Positions 40,601 to 55,048 of a stretch of DNA of 64,000 bases are shown here, one piece after another. Numbering within the stretch: position 1 is the first letter of the stretch; every line of letters starts with the position of its first letter. The stretch is taken from contig JAWQEG010001225.1 in assembly GCA_033782935.1 (NCBI GenBank), positions 315,001 through 379,000 of the forward strand. Reading direction: 5' to 3'. The stretch is from Petrolisthes cinctipes. Its lineage: Eukaryota > Arthropoda > Malacostraca > Decapoda > Porcellanidae. The notes beneath the pieces were generated by a model, which was not told where the DNA came from, did not search any database, and saw only the letters and a program-made list of their open reading frames with translations. A program made the position numbers and the translations under genes.

Positions 40601-42859
40601 AGTTCACATGTAAATAACTAAATATTCCAGGCCGCCATTCACTGACCGGTCCTCACACACTGTACTGCACTCACTGTGTGGCACATCACGTGTAGCCAGG
40701 CACAACAGGCAGTTCACGTGTAAATAACTAAATATTCCAGGCCGCCATCCACTGATCGGTCATCACACATTGTACTGCACTCACTATGTGGCACGTCACG
40801 TGTAGCCAGGCACAGCAGGCAGTTTACGTGTAAATAACTAAATATTCCGGGCCGCCATCCACTGACTGGTCCTCACACACTGTAGTGCACTCACTGTGTG
40901 GCATGTCACGTGTAGCCAGGCACGGCAGGCAGTTCACGTGTAAATAACTAAATATTCCAGGCCCAGGCACGGCAGGCATTTCACGTGTAAATAACTAAAT
41001 ATTCCAGGCCCAGGCACGGCAGCCAGTTCACGTGTAAATAACTAAATATTCCAGGGCGCCATCCACTGACCGTTCCTCACTCACTGTACTGCACTCACTG
41101 TGTGTCATGTCACGTGTAGCCAGGCTTGGCAGGCAGTTCACATGTAAAAAACTAAATATTCCTGGCCGCCATTCACTGACCGGTCCTCACACACTGTACT
41201 GCACTCACTGTGTGGCACGTCACGTGTAGCCAGGCTCGGCAGGCAGTTCACATGTAAATAACTAAATATTCCAGGCCGCCATTCACTGACCGTTCCTTAC
41301 ACACTGTACTGCACTCACTGTGTGGCACGTCACGTGTAGCCAGGCATGGCAGGCAGTTCACGTGTAAATAACTAAATATTCCAGGCCGCCATCCACTGAT
41401 CGTTCCTCACACACTGTACTGCACTCACTGTGTGTCACGTCACGTGTAGCCAGGCTCGGCAGGCAGTTCACGTGTAAATAACTAAATATTCCAGGCCGCC
41501 ATCCACTGATCGTTCCTCACACACTGTACTGCACTCACTGTGTGTCACGTCACGTGTAGCCAGGCTCGGCAGGCAGTTCATGTGTAAATAACTAAATATT
41601 CCAGGCCGCCATCTACTGACCGGTCCTCACACACTGTACTGCACTCACTATGTGGCACGTCACGTGTAGCCAGGCACAGCAGGCAGTTTACGTGTAAATA
41701 ACTAAATATTCCAGGCCCAGGCACGGCAGCCAGTTCATGTGTAAATAACTAAATATTCCAGGCCGCCGTCCACTGACCGGTCCTCACACACTGTACTGCA
41801 CTCACTGTGTGGCACGTCATGTGTAGCCAGGCACAGCAGGCAGTTCACGTGTAAATAACTAAATATTCCAGGCTCAGGCACGGCAGGCATTTCACGTGTA
41901 AATAACTAAATATTCCAGGCCGAGGCACGGCAGCCAGTTCACGTGTAAATAACTAAATATTCCAGGCCGCCATCCACTGACCGGTACTCACACACTGTAC
42001 TGCACTCACTGTGTGGCACGTCATGTGTAGCCAGGCACGGCAGGCAGTTCACGTGTAAATAACTAAATATTCCAGGCCCAGGCACGGCAGCCAGTTCACG
42101 TGTAAATAACTAAATATTCCAGGCCGCCATCTACTGACTGGTCCTCACACACTGTAGTGCACTCACTGTGTGTCACGTCACGTGTAGCCATGCACGGCAG
42201 GCAGTTCACGTGTAAATAACTAAATATTCCAGGCCGCCATCTACTGACTGGTCCTCACCCACTGTACTGCACTCACTATGTGGAACGTCACATGTAGCCA
42301 GGCACAGCAGGCAGTTCACGTCTAAATAACTAAATATTCCATGCCCAGGCACGGCAGCCAGTTCACGTGTAAATAACTAAATATTCCAGGCCTAGGCACG
42401 GCAGGCAGTTCACGTGTAAATAACTAAATATTACAGGCCGCCATCCACTGATCGGTCATCACACACTGTACTGCACTCACTATGTGGCACATCACGTGTA
42501 GCCAGGCACAGCAGGCAGTTCACGTGTAAATAACTAAATATTCCAGGCTGCCATCCACTGACCGGTCCTCACACACTGTACTGCACTCACTGTGTGGCAC
42601 GTTACGTGTAGCCAGACACGGCAGGCAGTTCACGTGTAAATAACTAAATATTCCATGGGGCCATCCACTGACCATTCCTCACACACTGTACTGCACTCAC
42701 TGTGTGTCACGTCACGTGTAGCCAGGCTCGGCAGGCAGTTCACATGTAAATAGCTAAATATTCCAGGCCGCCATTCACTGACCATTCCTTACACACTGTA
42801 CTGCACTCACTGTGTGGCACGTCACGTGTAGCCAGGCATGGCAGGCAGTTCACGTGTAA

Positions 42860-45800
42860 ATATCTAAATATTCCAGGCCGCCATCCACTGATCGTTCCTC
42901 ACATACTGTACTGCACTCACTGTGTGTCACGTCACGTGTAGCCAGGCTCGGCAGGCAGTTCACGTGTAAATAACTATAAATATTCCAGGCCGCCATCCAC
43001 TGATCGTTCCTCACACACTGTACTGCACTCACTGTGTGTCACGTCACGTGTAGCCAGGCTCGGCAGGCAGTTCATGTGTAAATAACTAAATATTCCAGGC
43101 CGCCATCCACTTACCGGTCCTCACACACTGTACTGCACTCACTGTGTGGCGCCTTACGTGTAGCCAGGCACAGCAGGCAGTTCACGTGTAAATAACTAAA
43201 TATTCCGGGCCGCCATCCACTGACCGATCCTCACACACTGTAGTGCACTCACTGTGTGGCACGTCACGTGTAGCCAGGCACGGCAGGCAGTTCACGTGTA
43301 AATAACTAAATATTCCAGGCCGACATCCACTGACCGTTCCTAACACACTGTACTGCACTCACTGTGTGTCACGTCATGTGTAGCCAGGCACGGCAGGCAA
43401 TTCACGTGTAAATAACTAAATATTCCAGGCCGCCATCCACTGATCGGTCATCACACATTGTAGTGCACTCACTGTGTGGCATGTCACGTGTAGCCAGGCA
43501 CGGCAGGCAGTTCACGTGTAAAAAACTAAATATTCCAGGCCGCCATCCACCGATCAGACCTCACACACTGTACTGCACTCACTGTGTGTCACGTTACGTG
43601 TAACCAGGCACAGCAGGCAGTTCAAGTGTAAATAACTAAATATTCCAGGCCCAGGCACGGCAGGCATTTCACGTGTAAATAACTAAATATTCCAGGCCGA
43701 GGCACGGCAGCCAGTTCACATGTAAATAGCTAAATATTCCAGGCCGCCATTCACTGACCGTTCCTTGCACACTGTACTGCACTCACTGTGTGGCACGTCA
43801 CGTGTAGCCAGGCACGGCAGGCAGTTCACGTGTAAATAACTAAATATTCCAGGCCCAGGCACGTCAGCCAGTTCACGTGTAAATAACTAAATATTCCAGG
43901 CCGCCATCTACTGACTGGTCCTCACACACTGTAGTGCACTCACTGTGTGTCACGTCACGTGTAGCCAGGCACGGCAGGCAGTTCACGTGTAAATAACTAA
44001 ATATTCCAGGCCGCCATCTACTAACTGGTCCTCACACACTGTACTGCACTCACTATGTGGAACGTCACGTGTAGCCAGGCACAGCAGGCAGTTTACGTGT
44101 AAATAACTAAATATTCCAGGGCGCCACCCAATGACCGTTCCTCAAACACTGTACTGCACTCACTGTGTGGCACGTCACATGTAGCCAGGCACGGCAGACA
44201 GTTCATGTGTAAACAACTAAATATTCCTGGCTGCCACATACTGACCGGTCCTGACACACTGTACTGCACTCACTATGTGGCACATCACGTGTAGCCAGGC
44301 ACAGCAGGCAGTTTACATGTAAATAACTAAATATTCCGTGCCGCCATCCACTGACCGGTCCTCACACACTGTAGTTTACTCACTGTGTGTCACGTCACGT
44401 GTAGCCAGGCACGGCAGGCAGTTCACGTGTAAATAACTAAATATTCCAGGCCGCCATCCACTGATCGGTCCTCACACACTGTACTGCACTCACTGTGTGG
44501 CACGTCACGTGTAGCCAGGCACAGCAGGCAGTTCATGTGTAAATAACTAAATATTCCATGCCCAGACACGGCAGCCAGTTCACGTGTAAATAACTAAATA
44601 TTCCAGGCCTAGGCACGGCAGGCAGTTCACGTGTAAATAACTAAATATTCCAGGCCGCCATCCACTGATCGGTCATCACACACTGTACTACACTCACTAT
44701 GTGGCACGTCACGTGTAGCCAGGCACAGCAGGCAGTTCACGTGTAAATAACTAAATATTCCAGGCCGCCATCCACTGACCGGTCCTCACACACTGTACTG
44801 CACTCACTGTGTGGCACGTCACGTGTAGCCAGGCACGGCAGGCAGTTCACGTGTAAATAACTAAATATTCCAGGGTGCCATCCACTGACCATTCCTCACA
44901 CACTGTACTGCACTCACTGTGTGTCACGTCACGTGTAGCCAGGCTCGGCAGGCAGTTCACATGTAAATAACTAAATATTCCTGGCCGCCATTCACTGACC
45001 GTTCCTTACACACTGTACTGCACTCACTGTGTGGCACGTCACGTGTAGCCAGGCATGGCAGGCAGTTCACGTGTAAATAACTAAATATTCCAGGCCGCCA
45101 TCCACTGATCGTTCCTCACACACTGTACTGCACTCACTGTGTGTCACGTCACGTGTAGCCAGGCTCGGCAGGCAGTTCACGTGTAAATAACTAAATATTC
45201 CAGGCCGCCATCCACTGATCGTTCCTCACACACTGTACTGCACTCACTGTGTGTCACGTCACGTGTAGCCAGGCTCGGAAGGCAGTTCATGTGTAAATAA
45301 CTAAATATTCCAGGCCGCCATCTACTGACCGGTTCTCACACACTGTACTGCACTCACTATGTGGCACGTCACGTGTAGCCAGGCACAGCAGGCAGTTTAC
45401 GTGTAAATAACTAAATATTCCAGGCCCAGGCACGGCAGCCAGTTCATGTGTAAATAACTAAATATTCCAGGCCGCCGTCCACTGACCGGTCCTCACACAC
45501 TGTACTGCACTCACTGTGTGGCACGTCACGTGTAGCCAGGCACGTCAGGCAGTTCACGTGTAAATAACTAAATATTCCAGGCCGCCATCCACTGATCGTT
45601 CCTCACATACTGTACTGCACTCACTGTGTGTCACGTCACGTGTAGCCAGGCTCGGCAGGCAGTTCACGTGTAAATAACTATAAATATTCCAGGCCGCCAT
45701 CCACTGATCGTTCCTCACACACTGTACTGCACTCACTGTGTGTCACGTCACGTGTAGCCAGGATCGGCAGGCAGTTCATGTGTAAATAACTAAATATTCC

Positions 45801-48230
45801 AGGCCGCCATCCACTGACCGGTCCTCACACACTGTACTGCACTCACTGTGTGGCGCCTTACGTGTAGCCAGGCACAGCAGGCAGTTCACGTGTAAATAAC
45901 TAAATATTCCGGGCCGCCATCCACTGACCGGTCCTCACACACTGTAGTGCACTCACTGTGTGGCACGTCATGTGTAGCCAGGCACATCAGGCAGTTCACG
46001 TGTAAATAACTAAATATTCCAAGCCGCCATCCACTGACCGTTCCTAACACACTGTACTGCACTCACTGTGTGTCACGTCATGTGTAGCCAGGCACGGCAG
46101 GCAGTTCACGTGTAAATAACTAAATATTCCAGGCCGCCATCCACTGATCGGTCATCACACATTGTAGTGCACTCACTGTGTGGCATGTCACGTGTAGCCA
46201 GGCACGGCAGGCAGTTCACGTGTAAAAAACTAAATATTCCAGGCCGCCATCCACCGATCAGACCTCACACACTGTACTGCACTCACTGTGTGTCACGTTA
46301 CGTGTAACCAGGCACAGCAGGCAGTTCAAGTGTAAATAACTAAATATTCCAGGCCCAGGCACGGCAGGCATTTCACGTGTAAATAACTAAATATTCCAGG
46401 CCGAGGCACGGCAGCCAGTTCACATGTAAATAGCTAAATATTCCAGGCCGCCATTCACTGACCGTTCCTTGCACACTGTACTGCACTCACTGTGTGGCAC
46501 GTCACGTGTAGCCAGGCACGGCAGGCAGTTCACGTGTAAATAACTAAATATTCCAGGCCCAGGCACGTCAGCCAGTTCACGTGTAAATAACTAAATATTC
46601 CAGGCCGCCATCTACTGACTGGTCCTCACACACTGTAGTGCACTCACTGTGTGTCACGTCACGTGTAGCCAGGCACGGCAGGCAGTTCACGTGTAAATAA
46701 CTAAATATTCCAGGCCGCCATCTACTAACTGGTCCTCACACACTGTACTGCACTCACTATGTGGAACGTCACGTGTAGCCAGGCACAGCAGGCAGTTTAC
46801 GTGTAAATAACTAAATATTCCAGGGCGCCACCCAATGACCGTTCCTCACACACTGTACTGCACTCACTGTGTGGCACGTCACATGTAGCCAGGCACGGCA
46901 GACAGTTCATGTGTAAACAACTAAATATTCCTGGCTGCCACATACTGACCGGTCCTGACACACTGTACTGCACTCACTATGTGGCACATCACGTGTAGCC
47001 AGGCACAGCAGGCAGTTTACATGTAAATAACTAAATATTCCGTGCCGCCATCCACTGACCGGTCCTCACACACTGTAGTTTACTCACTGTGTGTCACGTC
47101 ACGTGTAGCCAGGCACGGCAGGCAGTTCACGTGTAAATAACTAAATATTCCAGGCCGCCATCCACTGATCGGTCCTCACACACTGTACTGCACTCACTGT
47201 GTGGCACGTCACGTGTAGCCAGGCACAGCAGGCAGTTCATGTGTAAATAACTAAATATTCCATGCCCAGACACGGCAGCCAGTTCACGTGTAAATAACTA
47301 AATATTCCAGGCCTAGGCACGGCAGGCAGTTCACGTGTAAATAACTAAATATTCCAGGCCGTCATCCACTGATCGGTCATCACACACTGTACTACACTCA
47401 CTATGTGGCACGTCACGTGTAGCCAGGCACAGCAGGCAGTTCACGTGTAAATAACTAAATATTCCAGGCCGCCATCCACTGACCGGTCCTCACACACTGT
47501 ACTGCACTCACTGTGTGGCACGTCACGTGTAGCCAGGCACGGCAGGCAGTTCACGTGTAAATAACTAAATATTCCAGGGTGCCATCCACTGACCATTCCT
47601 CACACACTGTACTGCACTCACTGTGTGTCACGTCACGTGTAGCCAGGCTCGGCAGGCAGTTCACATGTAAATAACTAAATATTCCAGGCCGCCATTCACT
47701 GACCGTTCCTTACACACTGTACTGCACTCACTGTGTGGCACGTCACGTGTAGCCAGGCATGGCAGGCAGTTCACGTGTAAATAACTAAATATTCCAGGCC
47801 GCCATCCACTGATCGTTCCTCACACACTGTACTGCACTCACTGTGTGTCACGTCACGTGTAGCCAGGCTCGGCAGGCAGTTCACGTGTAAATAACTAAAT
47901 ATTCCAGGCCGCCATCCACTGATCGTTCCTCACACACTGTACTGCACTCACTGTGTGTCACGTCACGTGTAGCCAGGCTCGGCAGGCAGTTCATGTGTAA
48001 ATAACTAAATATTCCAGGCCGCCATCTACTGACCGGTTCTCACACACTGTACTGCACTCACTATGTGGCACGTCACGTGTAGCCAGGCACAGCAGGCAGT
48101 TTACGTGTAAATAACTAAATATTCCAGGCCCAGGCACGGCAGCCAGTTCATGTGTAAATAACTAAATATTCCAGGCCGCCGTCCGCTGACCGGTCCTCAC
48201 ACACTGTACTGCACTCACTGTGTGGCGCGT
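42860..48230 (+). repeat. 2,704-bp higher-order tandem duplication
   Basis: The TATAAATA monomer at 42975 and 45679 and TAGTTTACTC at 44372 and 47076 are both 2,704 bp apart. Both copies have CACACACTGTAGTTTACTC where relatives at 5801, 8643, 33053 and 38181 have CACAAACTG, so they share a recent ancestor. The second copy begins with a hybrid unit (GGCACGTCAGGCAG near 45540). Limits are approximate. Confidence 0.8.
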
Positions 48231-51200
48231 TACGTGTAGCCAGGCACAGCAGTCAGTTCACGTGTAAATAACTAAATATTCCGGGCCGCCATCCACTGAC
48301 CGGTCCTCACACACTGTAGTGCACTCACTGTGTGGCACGTCACGTGTAGCCAGGCACGGCAGGCAGTTCACGTGTAAATAACTAAATATTCCAGGCCGCC
48401 ATCCACCGATCGGTCCTCACACACTGTACTGCACTCACTGTGTGGCACGTCACATGTAGCCAGGCACAGCAGGCAGTTCACGTGTAAATAACTAAATATT
48501 CCAAGCCCAGGCACGGCAGGCATTTCACGTGTAAATAACTAAATATTCCAGGCCCAGGCACGGCAGCCAGTTCACATGTAAAAAACTAAATATTCCAAGC
48601 CGCTATTCACTGACCGGTCCTCACACACTGTACTGCACTCACTGTGTGGCACGTCACGTGTAGTCAGGCACCGCAGGCAGTTCACGTGTAAATAACTAAA
48701 TATTCCAGGGTGCCATCCACTGATCGGTCATCACACACTGTACTGCACTCACTATGTGGCTCGTCACGTTTAGCCAGGCACGGTAGGCAGTTTATGTGTA
48801 AATAACTAAATATTCTGGGCCGCCATCCACTGACCAGTCCTCACACACTGTAGTGCACTCACTGTGTGTCACGTTACGTGTAGCCTGGAACGGCAGGCAG
48901 TTCACGTGTAAATAACTAAATATTCCAGGCCGCCATCCACTGCCCGGTCCTCACACACTGTAGTGCACTCACTGTGTGGCACGTCACGTGTAGCCAGGCA
49001 ACGCAGGCAATTCACATGTAGCCAGGCAAGGCAGGTAGTTCATGTGTAAATAACTAAATATTCCAGGCCGCCATTCGCTAACCGGTCCTCACACACTGTA
49101 GTGCACTCATTGTGTGGCACGTCACGTGTAGCCAGGCACGGCAGGCAGTTCACGTGTAAATAACTAAATATTCCAGGCCCAGGCACGGCAGCCAGTTCAC
49201 GTGTAAATAACTAAATATTCCAGGCCACCATTCACTAACCGGTCCTCACACACTGTACTGCACTCACTATGTGGCACGTCATGTGTAGCCAGGCAAGGCA
49301 GACAGTTCATGTGTAAATAACTAAATATTCCAGGCCGCCATATACTGACCGTTCCTCACACACTGTACTGCACTCACTGTGTGGCACGTCACGTGTAGCC
49401 AGGCACGGCAGGCAGTTCACGTGTAAATAACTAAATATTCCGGGCCGCCATCCACTGACCGGTCCTCACACACTGTACTGCACTTACTGTGTGGCACGTC
49501 ACGTGTAGCCAGGCACGGCAGGCAGTTCACGTGTAAATAACTAAATATTCCAGGCCGCCATCCACTGACCGTTCCTCACACACTGTACTGCACTCACTGT
49601 GTGTCACGTCACGTGTAGCCAGGCTCGGCAGGCAGTTCACATGTAAATAACTAAATATTCCAGGCCGCCATTCACTGACCGGTCCTCACACACTGTACTG
49701 CACTCACTGTGTGGCACATCACGTGTAGCCAGGCACAGCAGGCAGTTCACGTGTAAATAACTAAATATTCCAGGCCGCCATCCACTGATCGGTCATCACA
49801 CATTGTACTGCACCCACTATGTGGCACGTCACGTGTAGCCAGGCACAGCAGGCAGTTTACGTGTAAATAACTAAATATTCCAGGCCCAGGCACGGCAGCC
49901 AGTTCATGTGTAAATAACTAAATATTCCAGGCCGCCGTCCACTGACCGGTCCTCACACACTGTACTGCACTCACTGTGTGGCGCGTTACGTGTAGCCAGG
50001 CACAGCAGTCAGTTCACGTGTAAATAACTAAATATTCCGGGCCGCCATCCACTGACCGGTCCTCACACACTGTAGTGCACTCACTGTGTGGCACGTCACG
50101 TGTAGCCAGGCACGGCAGGCAGTTAACGTGTAAATAACTAAATATTCCAGGCCGCCATCCACCGATCGGTCCTCACACACTGTACTGCACTCACTGTGTG
50201 GCACGTCACATGTAGCCAGGCACAGCAGGCAGTTCACGTGTAAATAACTAAATATTCCAAGCCCAGGCACGGCAGGCATTTCACGTGTAAATAACTAAAT
50301 ATTCCAGGCCCAGGCACGGCAGCCAGTTCACATGTAAAAAACTAAATATTCCAAGCCGCTATTCACTGACCGGTCCTCACACACTGTACTGCACTCACTG
50401 TGTGGCACGTCACGTGTAGTCAGGCACCGCAGGCAGTTCACGTGTAAATAACTAAATATTCCAGGGCGCCATCCACTGATCGGTCATCACACACTGTACT
50501 GCACTCACTATGTGGCTCGTCACGTTTAGCCAGGCACGGTAGGCAGTTTATGTGTAAATAACTAAATATTCTGGGCCGCTATCCACTGACCAGTCCTCAC
50601 ACACTGTAGTGCACTCACTGTGTGTCACGTCACGTGTAGCCTGGAACGGCAGGCAGTTCACGTGTAAATAACTAAATATTCCAGGCCGCCATCCACTGCC
50701 CGGTCCTCACACACTGTAGTGCACTCACTGTGTGGCACGTCACGTGTAGCCAGGCAACGCAGGCAATTCACGTGTAGCCAGGCAAGGCAGGTAGTTCATG
50801 TGTAAATAACTAAATATTCCAGGCCGCCATTCGCTAACCGGTCCTCACACACTGTAGTGCACTCATTGTGTGGCACGTCACGTGTAGCCAGGCACGGCAG
50901 GCAGTTCACGTGTAAATAACTAAATATTCCAGGCCCAGGCACGGCAGCCAGTTCACGTGTAAATAACTAAATATTCCAGGCCACCATTCACTAATCGGTC
51001 CTCACACACTGTACTGCACTCACTATGTGGCACGTCATGTGTAGCCAGGCAAGGCAGACAGTTCATGTGTAAATAACTAAATATTCCAGGCCGCCATATA
51101 CTGACCGGTCATCACACACTGTACTGCACTCACTGAGTGTCACGTCACGTGTAGCCAGGCTCGGCAGGCAGTTCACATGTAAATAACTAAATATTCCAGG

Positions 51201-51630
51201 CCGCCATTCACTGACCGGTCCTCACACACTGTACTGCACTCACTGTGTGGCACATCACGTGTAGCCAGGCACAGCAGGCAGTTCACGTGTAAATAACTAA
51301 ATATTCCAGGCCGCCATCCACTGATCGGTCATCACACATTGTACTGCACTCACTATGTGGCACGTCACGTGTAGCCAGGCACAGCAGGCAGTTTACGTGT
51401 AAATAACTAAATATTCCGGGCCGCCATCCACTGACCGGTCCTCACACACTGTAGTGCACTCACTGTGTGGCATGTCACGTGTAGCCAGGCACGGCAGGCA
51501 GTTCACGTGTAAATAACTAAATATTCCAGGCCGCCATCCACCGATCAGTCCTCACACACTGTACTGCACTCACTGTGTGGCACGTCATGTGTAGCCAGGA
51601 ACAGCAGGCAGTTCACGTGTAAATAACTAA
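48120..51630 (+). repeat. 1,756-bp higher-order tandem duplication
   Basis: GTTTAGCC at 48768 and 50524 and the rare GCAGGTAGTT variant at 49031 and 50787 are 1,756 bp apart. A further related copy is centred on 53034, 2,510 bp on, but lacks the GCAGGTAGTT change. Boundaries are approximate. Confidence 0.75.
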
Positions 51631-54067
51631 ATATTCCAGGCCCAGGCACGGCAGGCATTTCACGTGTAAATAACTAAATATTCCAGGCCCAGGCACGGCA
51701 GCCAGTTCACGTGTAAATAACTAAATATTCCAGGGCGCCATCCACTGACCGTTCCTCACTCACTGTACTGCACTCACTGTGTGTCATGTCACGTGTAGCC
51801 AGGCTTGGCAGGCAGTTCACATGTAAAAAACTAAATATTCCAGGCCGCCATTCACTGACCGGTCCTCACACACTGTACTGCACTCACTGTGTGGCACGTC
51901 ACGTGTAGCCAGGCTCGGCAGGCAGTTCACATGTAAATAACTAAATATTCCAGGCCGCCATTCACTGACCGTTCCTTACACACTGTACTGCACTCAGTGT
52001 GTGGCACGTCACGTGTAGCCAGGCATGACAGGCAGTTCACGTGTAAATAACTAAATATTCCAGGCCGCCATCCACTGATCGTTCCTCACACACTGTACTG
52101 CACTCACTGTGTGTCACGTCACGTGTAGCCAGGCTCGGCAGGCAGTTCACGTGTAAATAACTAAATATTCCAGGCCGCCATCCACTGATCGTTCCTCACA
52201 CACTGTACTGCACTCACTGTGTGTCACGTCACGTGTAGCCAGGCTCGGCAGGCAGTTCATGTGTAAATAACTAAATATTCCAGGCCGCCATCTACTGACC
52301 GGTCCTCACACACTGTACTGCACTCACTATGTGGCACGTCACGTGTAGCCAGGCACAGCAGGCAGTTTACGTGTAAATAACTAAATATTCCAGGCCCAGG
52401 CACGGCAGCCAGTTCATGTGTAAATAACTAAATATTCCAGGCCGCCGTCCACTGACCGGTCCTCACACACTGTACTGCACTCACTGTGTGGCGCGTTACG
52501 TGTAGCCAGGCACAGCAGGCAGTTCACGTGTAAATAACTAAATATTCCGGGCCGCCATCCACTGACCGGTCCTCACACACTGTAGTGCACTCACTGTGTG
52601 GCACGTCACGTGTAGCCAGGCACGGCAGGCCGTTCACGTGTAAATAACTAAATATTCCAGGCCGCCATCCACCGATCGGTCCTCACACACTGTACTGCAC
52701 TCACTGTGTGGCACGTCACATGTAGCCAGGCACAGCAGGCAGTTCATGTGTAAATAACTAAATATTCCAAGCCCAGGCACTGCAGGCATTTCACGTGTAA
52801 ATAACTAAATATTCCAGGCCCAGGCACGGCAGCCAGTTCACATGTAAAAAACTAAATATTCCAAGCCGCTATTCACTGACCGGTCCTCACACACTGTACT
52901 GCACTCACTGTGTGGCACGTCACGTGTAGTCAGGCACCGCAGGCAGTTCACGTGTAAATAACTAAATATTCCAGGGCGCCATCCACTGATCGGTCATCAC
53001 ACACTGTACTGCACTCACTATGTGGCTCGTCACGTTTAGCCAGGCACGGTAGGCAGTTTATGTGTAAATAACTAAATATTCTGGGCCGCCATCCACTGAC
53101 CAGTCCTCACACACTGTAGTGCACTCACTGTGTGTCACGTCACGTGTAGCCTGGAACGGCAGGCAGTTCACGTGTAAATAACTAAATATTCCAGGCCGCC
53201 ATCCACTGCCCGGTCCTCACACACTGTAGTGCACTCACCGTGTGGCACGTCACGTGTAGCCAGGCAACGCAGGCAATTCACGTGTAGCCAGGCAAGGCAG
53301 GCAGTTCATGTGTAAATAACTAAATATTCCAGGCCGCCATTCGCTAACCGGTCCTCACACACTGTAGTGCACTCATTGTGTGGCACGTCACGTGTAGCCA
53401 GGCACGGCAGGCAGTTCACGTGTAAATAACTAAATATTCCAGGCCCAGGCACGGCAGGCAGTTCACGTGTAAATAACTAAATATTCCAGGCCACCATCCA
53501 CTGATCGATCATCACACACTGTACTGCACTCACAATGTGGCACGTCACGTGTAGCCAGGCACAGCAGGCAGTTTACGTGTAAATAACTAAATATTCCAGG
53601 CCGCCATCCACTGACCGGTCCTCACACACTGTACTGCATTCACTGTGTGGCACGTCACGTGTAGCCAGGCACCGCAGGCAGTTCACGTGTAAATAACTAA
53701 ATATTCCAGGGCGCCATTCACTGACCATTCCTCACACACTGTACTGCACTCACTGTGTGTCACGTCACGTGTAGCCAGGCTCGGCAGGCAGTTCACATTT
53801 AAATAACTAAATATTCCAGGCCGCCATTCACTGACCGTTCCTTACACACTGTACTGCACTCACTGTGTGGCACGTCACGTGTAGCCAGGCATGGCAGGCA
53901 GTTCACGTGTAAATAACTAAATATTCCAGGCTGCCATCCACTGATCGTTCCTCACACACTGTACTGCACTCACTGTGTGTCACGTCACGTGTAGCCAGGC
54001 TCGGCAGGCAGTTCACGTGTAAATAACTAAATATTCCAGGCCGCTATCCACTGATCGTTCCTCACAC

Positions 54068-54071
54068 ACTG
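54068..54071 (+). repeat. Target site duplication ACTG, left copy
   Basis: ACTG at 54068-54071 is repeated directly at 55785-55788, flanking the second insertion. Removing the insert and one ACTG restores CACACACTGTACTGC, the normal satellite sequence. Confidence 0.85.
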
Positions 54072-54088
54072 TGTAAAAACTCTATTTT
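54072..54088 (+). repeat. Left terminal inverted repeat (17 bp, imperfect)
   Basis: TGTAAAAACTCTATTTT pairs with the right end at 55768-55784, with mismatches at positions 6, 8 and 10. Confidence 0.7.
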
Positions 54089-54632
54089 TGTCCCCTTACG
54101 TTATTCTTTGATTTTTCTATTTTTTTACTCTACTTGTGGAGGGAAACAAAAATCTACTGCCTTTAACAAAACAAAAAAAAACAACCAGTGTATGCTACAC
54201 TCTATCCTATAGCTGTATCAACCTGGTCTGGAAAAAAAAACAAGATACCGATGAGGAACAGGACTTGCCTTGCGAATACCAAAAATAAATCATACAAAGG
54301 ACATGTCCAGCTCCTCTCCAGTACTGGGGAAACGCTGCCACCACCAGACCAAAGTCGATCAGAGGAACCAAGCGAGCACACACCGGAAGGGTAGCGTAAC
54401 GTTACGTTAAGAAGGCTCGCGAGTAAGCAACCCAGACTACAATTTTAACGGGGGTACGATCAGTGTTGTGAAAGGAGAACTAATCTCTATATAGGTACAC
54501 AGTCTATTTGTTATATCGGTGACGGAAATACTCAGACAATTATAAACCCGTTTATTATCTTCACCTATTTGTTACATGTACAACAAGTTCCCTATAATAA
54601 TAATTTCTGTCCCCCCCCCTTTGCTAATATTA

Positions 54633-54810
54633 CCTACTCCCTTTTCTGTCTACTAGGACAGGAATAATTCCGTGCCTCGCTAGTTGACAGAGCTAACACA
54701 TAAATCCAAAACAAAAACAAGTATTACTATGAAATATCCCCCCTCCCTTAATACAGTTCCTACTCCCTTTTCTGTCTACTAGGACAGGAATAATTCCGTG
54801 CCTCGCTAGT
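54633..54810 (+). repeat. 52-bp exact direct repeat inside the second insertion
   Basis: A 52-base sequence starting CCTACTCCCTTTTCTGTC and ending CCTCGCTAGT occurs at 54633-54684 and 54759-54810, offset 126 bp. It contains the palindrome GGAATAATTCC. The 74 bases between are matched loosely after the second copy (AAATATT/TACATGAAGTGTCCCCCC), so the duplicated unit was probably about 126 bp and has since diverged. Confidence 0.85.
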
Positions 54811-55048
54811 GACAGATCTAAGTACATATAAAAAAAAATATTACATGAAGTGTCCCCCCTCCCACAATATTTCAAAGAATTCCTAATAATAAATTTTGCA
54901 CAATAAGGCCGAAATATAGTTAATACTAAAAAAAAATAACATCCTAATCTCAATATTATAAATGAAACTATTAAATTGCCAGCAAATGTAGTTAATTTTC
55001 TTAGTACCACGTGGTTCACTAACACCAAGGGAGAATGCTATTTAATGG

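Larger units (their letters stand above)
32580..42600 (+). repeat. ~5.1-kb higher-order tandem duplication (two near-identical copies)
   Basis: Copy A is about 32580-37660 and copy B about 37690-42600. Offsets are 5,128 at 33053/38181 and 5,127 at 34746/39873, then 4,989 at 36131/41120. Shared private changes include TTCTTCACACAATG (near 35550 and 40530) and CTCACCCACTG (near 37264 and 42253). By eye the copies are nearly identical, making this one of the youngest large events. The 138-bp drop in offset is a single deletion in copy B. Confidence 0.87.
31440..43720 (+). repeat. 11,161-bp offset higher-order repeat
   Basis: The CCAGACACGG / CCATGGGGCC pair of monomers and the TATAAATA monomer at 31814 recur at 42975, an offset of 11,161 bp. 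The stretch 31440-32580 matches about 42600-43710. Between these lie two copies of the ~5.1-kb repeat. The same marker segment occurs at 460-1600 and 4030-5160, so it is the head of a higher-order unit used several times. Limits are approximate. Confidence 0.75.
25979..54071 (+). repeat. 110-bp satellite array, block 2
   Basis: The satellite resumes in register straight after the Helitron, starting with the T that pairs with the A at 23831, and runs unbroken for 28 kb. It has the same monomer, landmarks and orientation as block 1, with 47-bp short units scattered through it. The part from about 31.4 to 53 kb is strongly homogenised, with kilobase-scale repeats sharing private variants. The 26-29 kb part is more varied and related to 20.8-23.5 kb. 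It ends in mid-monomer at the second insertion, after CACACACTG. No gene is supported. Confidence 0.97.

Noticed and set aside
31440..43720. Assembly error as the explanation for the near-identical kilobase repeats
   Set aside because: It cannot be excluded without reads. However, private substitutions distinguish the copies and length differences match whole repeat units, which favours real duplications.
54188..54394. 68-codon plus-strand frame at the left of the second insertion
   Set aside because: It starts at GTG and has no recognisable domain. The polar composition gives no support for a retroviral-type protein.
54693..55028. 111-codon minus-strand frame in the second insertion
   Set aside because: It spans the 52-bp direct repeats and poly-A/poly-C stretches and has no recognisable motif. 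The length is plausible by chance in AT-rich DNA, so I do not call it a gene.
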